The position numbers were made by a program, and so were the translations under genes. Below, piece after piece: positions 1-5,578 of a stretch of DNA of 5,578 nt (position 1 is the first letter of the stretch; every line of letters starts with the position of its first letter). The notes under the pieces are model-generated. The model saw only the letters and a list, made by a program, of their open reading frames with translations. It was not told the DNA's origin and did no database searches. Source of the DNA: an uncultured Prosthecobacter sp. (GTDB lineage: Bacteria; Verrucomicrobiota; Verrucomicrobiia; Verrucomicrobiales; Verrucomicrobiaceae); contig CANNUR010000202.1 of NCBI GenBank assembly GCA_947523045.1, positions 1 to 5,578 on the forward strand, given 5' to 3'.

Positions 1-2124
1 GATCACGACCGAGCCGAGCGAGATCGCCAAATTTTGCCGGATGATGGCGCGGGCGCAGCGGCTGATGTGGCGGGCCGACAGCAGCTTTTCGATCTTGTCC
101 TGCATCAGCACGATGTCGGCCTGCTCGAGCGCGGCGTCGCTGCCGCGCGCACCCATGGCGATGCTGACATCGGCGGCGGCGAGGCTGGGCGCGTCGTTGA
201 CGCCATCGCCAAGCATGGCGGTTTTCTTCCCCTGGGCGGTGAACTCGCGGATGGCGGTCACCTTGTCCTCCGGATGCAGGCCGGCGCGGACATCGGCGAC
301 GCCCAACTCCTGGGCCACCTGCACGGCGGCGGCGCGGCGGTCGCCGGTGAGCATGACGGTCAGCACGCCCTCGGCGGCCAGCGCTTCCAGCACCGCCTTG
401 CTGCCACTGCGGATTTCGTCCTTGAGCAGGATGCGACCCATGGCGCCTTCATTGAGCACCCAGACCTCGGAGAAGCCCAGCGGCGCGTCGGGCACGTCGT
501 TGAGCCAGCGGGCGAAGTCGCCCTGGCCGACCAGTTCGCGCCGGCCGACGTAGGTGACGCCGTCGGCGCTGCGGCCGCGCAGGCCCTGGCCGGGAATGGA
601 TTCGAACTCGAGCAGTTCGCCCGGGGCGATGCCGCGCTCCTCGGCGTGGCGACTGATGGCGCGGGCGACCGGGTGGTTCGAATGGGCGTCGAGGGTGACC
701 GCCAGTTTGAGGATGGCGTCTTCGCGCCCTGGCGGAAAACTCTCGACCTGGGCGACCCGCAGGTTGCCCTCGGTGAGCGTGCCGGTCTTGTCCATGGCGA
801 CCACCTGCACCTCGGCGAGTTTTTCGATCGCCGCGCCGCCGCGGAAGAGGATGCCGCGGCGCGCGCCCCAGGCGATGGCGGCGAGGATGGCCGAGGGGAT
901 CGACAGCACCAGGGCGCAGGGGCTCATGACCACGAGCAGGGTCATGGCGCGGTAGAAGGCCGATTTCACCTCGGCCGTGGTCGTGAAGGCCGGGATGCCG
1001 AGGGCGAGCCACCAGACCAGGAACATCGTCAGCACCGTCGCGAGGGTGAGCAGGGTGTAGTTGGTGCCGAAGCGGTCGGTGAAGCGCTGGCTGGGGGCGC
1101 GCAAATGCTGCGCGGTCTGGATCAGGCCGATGATTTTCGCCAGCGCACTCTGCGTGGCGGGGCGTTCGACCCGCGCCTCGACCAGGCCCCAGAGGTTGAG
1201 CGTGCCGCCGTAAACCGGCGCGTGCAGGCCCTTGTCGACCGGCACCGACTCGCCGGTCAGGGTCGACTCATCCGCGGCGGTCTCGCCGCGGGTGATGACA
1301 GCATCGACCGGGAACAGCTCGGCCGGCCGAACCTGGATGAGGTCGCCCTTGCGCAGCAGGCCGACCGCGCGCGACTCCGTGCCGCCATCGGCCAGGACCA
1401 CGCGCGCCAGCTTGGGGGCCGCCTTGGTGAGGGCGTTGATCTCGCGGTGGGTGCGGTGCAGCACGTAATGCTCGAGCGCGCCCGAGGTGGAGAACAGGAA
1501 GAGCAGCAGCGCGCCCTCCTCCCAGGCGCCGATGGCCACGGCGCCGGCGGCGACCGCGAGCATGAGGAAGTGCACGTCGAGCCGGCGCTCGCGCAGGTTT
1601 TCCCAGGCGTCCTTGGCGGCGTCCCAGCCGCCGCTGACCAGGGCGATACCGAACAAAAAGCGTGACACAACGTCGGACGCCGCACCGAACTTTTCCAGCA
1701 GGTAGCCGGTCAGCAGGGCCATGCCGCAGATGGCGGCCTGCACGGCCATGGCCCGCCATTCCTCGCGGCTGCGCGCCTCGATCTCCTCGGGCTCCGGCCA
1801 CTCGAACTCGCGCCACTTCCAGAAGCGCGGCGCGGTCGGGCAGCTCGGCATCTGCAGCCGGACGCCGTCGGCCTCGCGGCTCAGCGTCACCGGCCCGAGG
1901 TCGGGGTGGCCGGAGGGCTTGCTGGCGAGCACCTTGGCATCAAGGGCGCGCAGCACCTCGTTGAGCCGCGCCTGCAGCAGGGGGGCATCGACCTCGCCGA
2001 GCGTCGCCACCTGCACCGTGCGCTGTTCGGGATGCAGCCGGATCGCCTCGACGCCGCGCTGCTGGAGGAGGAAATCCGCCAGGGACTCGGCCCAGCTGCC
2101 GTCTGCGGGTTCGGCGTCGTGCAT
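1..2124 (-). CDS. P1B-type heavy-metal-translocating ATPase, SPC (P1B-4-like) subgroup, C-terminus off the left edge
   Basis: This inner-membrane pump would use ATP to export a transition metal ion. The frame is open for 708 codons from ATG 2124 to base 1, with no stop. Seen in order: a degenerate HMA-like N-terminal domain (about residues 10-62) without CxxC; probable membrane segments near 125-143, 150-168 and 185-220; the TGES actuator motif at 290-293; membrane segments near 358-377 and 389-411, the latter carrying S401-P402-C403; the phosphorylation motif DKTGTLT with D445; the nucleotide-binding H484-P485 pair; TGD at 593-595; GDGVNDAP at 639-646. SPC instead of CPC is typical of P1B-4 pumps (CoaT, CtpD, PfeT), which handle Co, Fe, Zn or Ni. 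The metal cannot be assigned because the last membrane segments, with the family's HEG-type motif, lie outside. No strong ribosome site precedes ATG 2124. The frame stays open to an ATG at 2244, but that stretch is Arg-rich and unlike the family. The family call is firm; the substrate is uncertain. Confidence 0.95.
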   Translation of the reverse strand, partial: MHDAEPADGSWAESLADFLLQQRGVEAIRLHPEQRTVQVATLGEVDAPLLQARLNEVLRALDAKVLASKPSGHPDLGPVTLSREADGVRLQMPSCPTAPRFWKWREFEWPEPEEIEARSREEWRAMAVQAAICGMALLTGYLLEKFGAASDVVSRFLFGIALVSGGWDAAKDAWENLRERRLDVHFLMLAVAAGAVAIGAWEEGALLLFLFSTSGALEHYVLHRTHREINALTKAAPKLARVVLADGGTESRAVGLLRKGDLIQVRPAELFPVDAVITRGETAADESTLTGESVPVDKGLHAPVYGGTLNLWGLVEARVERPATQSALAKIIGLIQTAQHLRAPSQRFTDRFGTNYTLLTLATVLTMFLVWWLALGIPAFTTTAEVKSAFYRAMTLLVVMSPCALVLSIPSAILAAIAWGARRGILFRGGAAIEKLAEVQVVAMDKTGTLTEGNLRVAQVESFPPGREDAILKLAVTLDAHSNHPVARAISRHAEERGIAPGELLEFESIPGQGLRGRSADGVTYVGRRELVGQGDFARWLNDVPDAPLGFSEVWVLNEGAMGRILLKDEIRSGSKAVLEALAAEGVLTVMLTGDRRAAAVQVAQELGVADVRAGLHPEDKVTAIREFTAQGKKTAMLGDGVNDAPSLAAADVSIAMGARGSDAALEQADIVLMQDKIEKLLSARHISRCARAIIRQNLAISLGSVVI

Positions 2125-2160
2125 GTGCCCATCACGTAATCGGAAAACCCGCCGCCGGGA

Positions 2161-2175
2161 AGCGCAAACTGCGCT
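2161..2175. promoter_or_regulatory. Short inverted repeat in the divergent intergenic region, possible operator
   Basis: Arms AGCGCA and TGCGCT are perfect reverse complements separated by AAC. They lie in the 118-bp gap (2125-2242) between the divergently transcribed ATPase and DUF1552 genes, 36 bp from the ATPase ATG. The site could be an operator or a leader hairpin for the ATPase. Six-base arms in GC-rich DNA also occur by chance, and no convincing -35/-10 pair was found on either strand of this gap. Confidence 0.25.
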
Positions 2176-2242
2176 GCAGGACTTGCCGCCCGCACGAATC
2201 CGATAGCTCCGCCCTCCGCGCCGCGTATCTTTCTGACCCCCC

Positions 2243-3589
2243 ATGTCCACGAAAGCCTCCTCCCTGTCCACGCGCCGCCAGTTCCTGCGCGGTGCGGGCG
2301 TCATGCTCGGCCTGCCCTGGTTTGAATCGGTCTCCTCCTTCGGTGCGCCCGTCGTCAAGGGCACCCCGCAGGCGCCCCGCCGCCTGGCGGTCTGCTTCTT
2401 CGGCAACGGCGTCAACCCGCACCACTGGGGCGCCAGCAACGGCCCGAACGGCCTGGAGCTGCAGCAGAGCCTGAAGCCGCTCGAGGCGATCAAGAATCAG
2501 GTCATGGTCTTCAAGGGCCTGTGGAATCCGACCACGGTCGCCGGTCCGGGCGGGCACTACCCGAAGATGAACCTGCTCTCGGGCCTGAAGGTCAAGCAGA
2601 CCACGACCGACGTCGAGGTCGGCCTGACCATGGACCAGATCGTTGCCGCCCGCGTCGGCCGCGAGACGCCGGTCGCCAGCCTCGCCATCGGCACCGAAGG
2701 CCCGAAGTACAGCACCGACAGCGGCTACACCTCGCTCTACTCCGCCTACCTGTCCTGGAGCAGCCCGACGACGCCGGCGCCCAAGGAAATTTACCCGCAG
2801 CAGGCCTTCGACCAGCTGTTCGACGACGGCAGCAAGCGCGCGCGCGACAAGAGCGTGCTCGATTTGGTGCTGGGCGACGCCAAGAGCCTGCGCGGCAAGC
2901 TCAGCCGGCGCGACGGCCAGAAGCTCGATGAGTACCTCGCCTCCGTGCGCGATCTGGAACAGCGCATCGCCCGCGCTGAACAGCTCAACGCCGCCGAGGC
3001 CGAGACGCGCGGCTGGCGGCCGAGCGTGACGACACCCTGGCTCAAGCGCCCCGCCTCCGGCATCCCCGCCCAGCAGGAGGAGCACGTCCGCCTCATGCTC
3101 GACATCATGGTGCTGGCCTTCCAGATGGACCGCACCCGCGTCATCACCAACATGCTGACGAACGACCTGTCGAACATGAACTTCGGGTTCATCGGCGTGA
3201 AGGGCGGCCAGCACGAACTCTCCCACCACGCCAACGACGCCGAGCGTCTCGCCGGCTACCAGAAGAGCAACGAGTTCATGGTCCAGGTCTGGTCCGAGGC
3301 GCTGCAGAAGATGCAGGCCACCCAGGAAGGCGAGCGCACCCTGCTGGAAAACAGCATGGTCCTGCTCACCTCCAGCCTGTTCGACGGCAACGCCCACGAT
3401 TCCACCCAGCTGCCGCTCGTGCTCGCCGGCGGCGGCGGCGGCACCCTGCGCGGCGGTCGCGCCTTCGAGTTCGACAAGAAGGACGAGAACCGCAAGCTCT
3501 GCCGCCTGCACCTCGCCCTCATGGAACGCATGGGCGTGAGGACCGAGCGCTTTGGCGACGCCGACAAGCCGCTGCCGGACCTGGTTTGA
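2243..3589 (+). CDS. DUF1552 family protein with twin-arginine (Tat) signal, exported
   Basis: The 448-residue protein fits the DUF1552 family (PF07586), whose biochemical role is not established. It starts with a Tat signal: R11-R12 in the context STRRQFLRG, followed by the hydrophobic stretch GVMLGLPWF. It is therefore expected to fold in the cytoplasm and be exported. Family-like segments follow: FFGNGVNPHHWG near residue 52, GHYPKMNLLSGLK near 103, a charged helical region around 195-245 (KLSRRDGQKLDEYLASVRDL), and conserved His residues in GGQHELSHH. A glycine run (AGGGGG) sits near residue 397. Members usually lie beside a DUF1592/DUF1588/DUF1585 cytochrome-type gene in planctomycetes and verrucomicrobia. 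Here the upstream neighbour is the divergent ATPase, and convergent genes follow after a 16-nt gap. ATG 2243 is the only start that keeps the whole Tat region; it follows a C-run with no Shine-Dalgarno sequence. The family call is firm; the function is unknown. Confidence 0.93.
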   Translation: MSTKASSLSTRRQFLRGAGVMLGLPWFESVSSFGAPVVKGTPQAPRRLAVCFFGNGVNPHHWGASNGPNGLELQQSLKPLEAIKNQVMVFKGLWNPTTVAGPGGHYPKMNLLSGLKVKQTTTDVEVGLTMDQIVAARVGRETPVASLAIGTEGPKYSTDSGYTSLYSAYLSWSSPTTPAPKEIYPQQAFDQLFDDGSKRARDKSVLDLVLGDAKSLRGKLSRRDGQKLDEYLASVRDLEQRIARAEQLNAAEAETRGWRPSVTTPWLKRPASGIPAQQEEHVRLMLDIMVLAFQMDRTRVITNMLTNDLSNMNFGFIGVKGGQHELSHHANDAERLAGYQKSNEFMVQVWSEALQKMQATQEGERTLLENSMVLLTSSLFDGNAHDSTQLPLVLAGGGGGTLRGGRAFEFDKKDENRKLCRLHLALMERMGVRTERFGDADKPLPDLV

Positions 3590-3605
3590 GATCCGAAAGC
3601 TAGGC

Positions 3606-4187
3606 TCAGACCAGCAGCTTGCTTGGCAGGCCAAGAATCGGCTCTTCGCAGCGCACTTGGATTTTGTGCGGATCAGCGTCCGAACGCACCGAAACACGGT
3701 AATTCTCCAGGAACTCACCCGTCGTGGGATCTTTCCGCAGGGCATCAAGGATCGCTGATTCAACCCGCTGACGCATGAATTGGTCGGAGGGGAAAACGGC
3801 GTAGGTTATGCCAACGACAGCAAAGAACTCTTTCAACAGCGCCCGATGCTGGTCCAATCGGGCAAGCGTCTGCTCACGGAGCTGTCCGCGAGATGTCCAT
3901 GAAAACTCGAGTCGTCCAGCCTCAAGTCCGCTGCGCGAATAAAGGGTGTAGCTACCACTGAGATAATTAGCGAGGTGTTCCCTCAGGCGAACGCTGATGT
4001 TTTGGGATTCACCAACATAAAATACACGATGCAGGTTTTCAACCTGCACTGTGAAAAGGTAGACCCCTGGTCCATCGGCGTTATCCAAAAATGTCGTTGG
4101 TGATTCCGAGTTTAAAACAAAGTTTTGCGGTTTACAAAAAAACAGTTCGCAGGGGAAATTCAAAGCAGACATGTGACTAAAAATCAC
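3606..4187 (-). CDS. GIY-YIG nuclease-domain protein
   Basis: This is a 193-residue cytoplasmic protein with a recognisable GIY-YIG endonuclease core. Seen (numbered from the GTG at 4187): G41-V42-Y43 for GIY, Y57-V58-G59 for YIG in the context FYVGES, then R67 and H71 in VRLREH at the usual catalytic-arginine position. A candidate metal-binding glutamate is E143 in RQRVESAILDAL. With these residues present the nuclease fold should be active, although the E143 assignment is by spacing only. There is no extra DNA-binding domain; about 45 residues follow E143 and are not recognised. The start is uncertain: GTG 4187, or ATG 4172 (residue 6), which sits in the arm of an inverted repeat; neither has a clear ribosome site. 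The gene lies 38 nt behind the nucleotidyltransferase on the same strand and is convergent with DUF1552. GC content is clearly below that of the left half. The target (DNA or RNA) is unknown. Confidence 0.85.
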   Translation of the reverse strand: MIFSHMSALNFPCELFFCKPQNFVLNSESPTTFLDNADGPGVYLFTVQVENLHRVFYVGESQNISVRLREHLANYLSGSYTLYSRSGLEAGRLEFSWTSRGQLREQTLARLDQHRALLKEFFAVVGITYAVFPSDQFMRQRVESAILDALRKDPTTGEFLENYRVSVRSDADPHKIQVRCEEPILGLPSKLLV

Positions 4188-4190
4188 ATG
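4170..4190. repeat. Inverted repeat over the GIY-YIG gene start
   Basis: Arms CATGTGA (4170-4176) and TCACATG (4184-4190) match perfectly around a 7-nt A-rich spacer. The repeat covers both candidate start codons (GTG 4187, ATG 4172). In mRNA it could form a 7-bp hairpin masking the start. In DNA it could be an operator resembling a CRP/FNR-type half-site pair (TGTGA-N7-TCACA), but the spacer is one base longer than the CRP consensus. Function is not shown. Confidence 0.4.
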
Positions 4191-4225
4191 ATGTTTGTCA
4201 GATGCAACCGGTAATCAAGATATAC
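4188..4225 (-). promoter_or_regulatory. 38-nt AT-rich gap before the GIY-YIG gene, possible weak internal promoter
   Basis: On the minus strand this gap holds TATATC followed by TTGATT, resembling -10 and -35 elements respectively, but not in a well-spaced pair. It also contains the palindrome ACCGGT. Read-through from the nucleotidyltransferase gene is the simpler explanation for GIY-YIG expression. A separate weak promoter cannot be excluded. Confidence 0.2.
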
Positions 4226-4990
4226 TCATGACGCAGTCCTCAGCCTCATCCTAACGAGCAGATCATTCAAAGCGGCTCGTGAAGCTTCCTCTGGAAGCTC
4301 ACGCAGTGTACTGGCATCGTGAGCGGCTTGGAGTTCGACGCGGAGGCGTTCGAATTCATCCTGGTGAAAGACCAGATCGGCATCCTCCAGCGTGGACTGC
4401 TCCGGTCCGGCGAGTTTGCGGGCGATAAGATCCGCGAGGAAGGTCAGGCGGAAAGTGTCATTCAGCGTGACGAGGTTTGCCTCGACTTCGCCCGTGCGCA
4501 TGAGCCAGATGCCTGTGAGCAGAACGCGATAGACATACAGCAACGGCTTCACTCGCCTTGGCGATTCCTTGGCAAACAGTGTCCATTGTGAATGCGAAAA
4601 GCCAAAATAATGATGCGAGTGGTGGCGAGTGATGCAGCCCCTAGCGATCTGCTTCAGCTCCTCATGCTCCGGCGTCGTGTGGACGATGAGCGGCGAGTAG
4701 AGCTGTTCGAGTACATAGCCGTTTTTCTTGAGCAGCAGGCTGAAGAACTTCCGCACGTCATGCGAGACGATGTCCATCTCCAGCCCCTCGATCACGCGGC
4801 TGTCTTCCACCGTCTCATCGCGAGTCTCCAGCCCCAAAACCCTCGCCAGCGGCAGCACGTGCGCACCGCGCAAATCGAAGTCCGAGTCCGGCGATGGGAA
4901 ACCATACAGGTGCGCTCCGCTGATGGTGGCAAACAGTAACGGGTACGGCTGCGCGGCCGTGATGCGGTGGAGGAGGGGAGGGATGGTCAT
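4226..4990 (-). CDS. Predicted nucleotidyltransferase, RlaP/COG3541 type (DNA polymerase beta-like fold)
   Basis: This 254-residue protein matches the length and layout of the RlaP family (PF10127, COG3541), predicted nucleotidyltransferases associated with RNA repair. Seen: the nucleotide-binding motif SGAHLYGF (24-31, with G-A where the fold more often has G-S), directly followed by the metal-binding pair D37 and D39 in DSDFDLRG, and a probable third acid D73 in EMDIVSHD. Next come KFFSLLLKKNGYVLEQL (81-97), a His-rich stretch ITRHHSHHYFGF, and a helical C-terminal part with the Lys and YxxR pattern common in the family (KPLLYVYRVLL). All catalytic acids are present, so activity is plausible; whether it adds nucleotides to RNA, protein or a small molecule is unknown. 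Its ATG overlaps the stop codon of the upstream phosphoribosyltransferase-like gene (ATGA), indicating translational coupling and a shared transcript. The family assignment comes from motif recognition, not a search. Confidence 0.85.
   Translation of the reverse strand: MTIPPLLHRITAAQPYPLLFATISGAHLYGFPSPDSDFDLRGAHVLPLARVLGLETRDETVEDSRVIEGLEMDIVSHDVRKFFSLLLKKNGYVLEQLYSPLIVHTTPEHEELKQIARGCITRHHSHHYFGFSHSQWTLFAKESPRRVKPLLYVYRVLLTGIWLMRTGEVEANLVTLNDTFRLTFLADLIARKLAGPEQSTLEDADLVFHQDEFERLRVELQAAHDASTLRELPEEASRAALNDLLVRMRLRTAS
4987..4990 (-). other. ATGA stop-start overlap (translational coupling)
   Basis: On the minus strand the TGA of the phosphoribosyltransferase-like gene (4989-4987) shares bases with the ATG of the nucleotidyltransferase gene (4990-4988). 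No Shine-Dalgarno sequence stands before this ATG, so re-initiation by ribosomes finishing the upstream gene is the likely way it is translated. Confidence 0.8.
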
Positions 4991-5578
4991 GGCTTCAGAG
5001 CATCAGCCCAATAGCTGTCAATTTCCCTGTCCCATTGGGCAAGCCGATGCGTTGGAGAGGTATTTGGCTTGGTAAAAACAACTTTCGGAAATGGGCACGT
5101 CACGTGTTGGAGCTTGTGTTGAGCTTTGTCCGAAACTGAGTGGAGGCAGATCATTTCGACAGAGGCTCCGCGAGCGAGGATGAGTCTTGCCGCTGCCACC
5201 AATTGCGCGCAGGTTTCTGCATGCTCATCCACCAGGAGGACCTTATCGCCGGGATTGATGGAATCCTTTAAAAGGCGGAATTGTTTTGTTTTGCCCGAAT
5301 GATCCGCAAACTCCTCTCCCATCTGGAAAAGATCGGCATCCTCTTCCAATATTCCTTGAGCTTTCCGCAGGACCACCAGCCCGTTGCCGAATTTGCAGGC
5401 TAATGCACCGCCGTAAGGAAGCCCCAGGGCCTCTATCGCCACGATCTTATCGAATCTCACCTCCTGAACTTCTTTTTCCCAAATTTTGAGAGTCTTGATG
5501 AATTGGTCTGGGTCAGAAATTGCTTTGAGCGGTCCGCAATCCTTCTTGGTTGGGACTTCGTATTCCGCAGCACAGGCT
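4987..5578 (-). CDS. Adenine-phosphoribosyltransferase-like protein with altered PRPP loop, N-terminus off the right edge
   Basis: The frame is open from base 5577 to the TGA at 4989-4987, giving 196 visible residues; no start codon is needed inside the window. A GTG at 5460 is an internal valine, because the homology continues upstream of it. Numbered from the first visible codon, VPTKKDCGPLKAISDPDQF (about 8-26) resembles the APRT N-terminal region, KIVAIEALGLPYGGALA (44-60) the strand-helix of type I PRTases (canonical EARGF is EALGL here), and R71-K72 the pyrophosphate loop. The PRPP signature is VLLVDEHAETCAQL: D117-E118 replace D-D, T122 is kept, and C-A-Q replaces the usual G-G-T. APRT makes AMP from adenine and PRPP. 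The changed loop makes that reaction doubtful, so this may be a divergent or repurposed PRTase. It is the first visible gene of the likely operon, coupled to the nucleotidyltransferase. The fold is fairly sure; the substrate is unknown. Confidence 0.78.
   Translation of the reverse strand, partial: ACAAEYEVPTKKDCGPLKAISDPDQFIKTLKIWEKEVQEVRFDKIVAIEALGLPYGGALACKFGNGLVVLRKAQGILEEDADLFQMGEEFADHSGKTKQFRLLKDSINPGDKVLLVDEHAETCAQLVAAARLILARGASVEMICLHSVSDKAQHKLQHVTCPFPKVVFTKPNTSPTHRLAQWDREIDSYWADALKP

Noticed and set aside
34..1665. Long plus-strand open frame of 543 codons opposite the ATPase
   Set aside because: It mirrors the strongly supported P-type ATPase frame. Its product is low-complexity (rich in Gly, Ala, Asp, Arg, His and Gln), as expected from the antisense of GC-rich coding DNA, and shows no family motif.
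2125..2244. Extension of the ATPase to an in-frame ATG at 2244
   Set aside because: The 40 extra residues are Arg- and Gly-rich with no P1B character, and would overlap the DUF1552 start. ATG 2124 begins just before the HMA-like domain. The cysteines in the extension (CSAVC) do not form a CxxC motif.
3622..3635. Palindrome CTTGGC-AG-GCCAAG near the convergent gene ends, considered as a terminator
   Set aside because: It lies inside the last codons of the GIY-YIG gene, has only a 2-nt centre and no following T-run on either strand, so an intrinsic terminator is not supported.
2132..3763. Long minus-strand open frame of 543 codons opposite DUF1552
   Set aside because: It is antisense to a gene with clear Tat and DUF1552 features, runs across the gene boundary into the GIY-YIG gene, and has compositionally biased sequence without motifs.
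4172..4188. CRP binding site (TGTGA ... TCACA)
   Set aside because: The half-sites match, but the spacer is 7 rather than 6 bases and the site overlaps the start codons. It is kept only as an inverted repeat of unknown role.
4319..4939. Two consecutive plus-strand open frames (4319-4591 and 4592-4939)
   Set aside because: Both are antisense to the nucleotidyltransferase gene, whose catalytic motifs are intact on the minus strand; their products show no recognisable domain.
5286..5489. Plus-strand open frame of 67 codons near the right edge, and a minus-strand start at GTG 5460
   Set aside because: The plus frame is antisense to the PRTase-like gene. GTG 5460 is internal, because the minus frame and the APRT-like N-terminal similarity continue to the window edge.

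Overview
The window looks like chromosomal DNA from a high-GC bacterium of the Planctomycetes-Verrucomicrobia-Chlamydiae type. This is inferred from a Tat-exported DUF1552 protein, a family concentrated in those phyla, and from start codons that lack clear Shine-Dalgarno sequences. Five protein-coding genes are supported, two of them cut by the window edges. No rRNA, tRNA, CRISPR array or insertion sequence was seen.

Left part (1-3589, very GC-rich, 44 of 60 bases G/C at 2401-2460). The minus strand carries 708 codons of a P1B-type metal-transporting ATPase whose C-terminus runs off the left edge. Its SPC membrane motif points to the P1B-4 (Co/Fe/Zn/Ni-type) subgroup, and its N-terminal metal-binding-like domain has no CxxC. 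A 118-bp divergent intergenic region separates it from a plus-strand DUF1552 gene with a twin-arginine signal. The DUF1592-type cytochrome partner that usually accompanies DUF1552 is not present on either side within the window.

Right part (3606-5578, visibly lower GC, 27 of 60 at 3961-4020). Three minus-strand genes, convergent to DUF1552, form a likely operon read right to left: an adenine-phosphoribosyltransferase-like protein (start beyond the right edge, PRPP loop altered), a RlaP/COG3541-type predicted nucleotidyltransferase coupled to it by a 4-bp ATGA overlap, and, 38 nt further on, a GIY-YIG nuclease-domain protein. The change in composition at the convergent boundary suggests an accessory or horizontally acquired block.

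The most interesting candidate is this phosphoribosyltransferase-nucleotidyltransferase-GIY-YIG cassette. The RlaP family has been linked to RNA repair in biological conflicts. A divergent PRTase, a terminal nucleotidyltransferase and a nuclease together could form a nucleic-acid damage, repair or modification module. That is inference from domains and gene order, not something the sequence proves.
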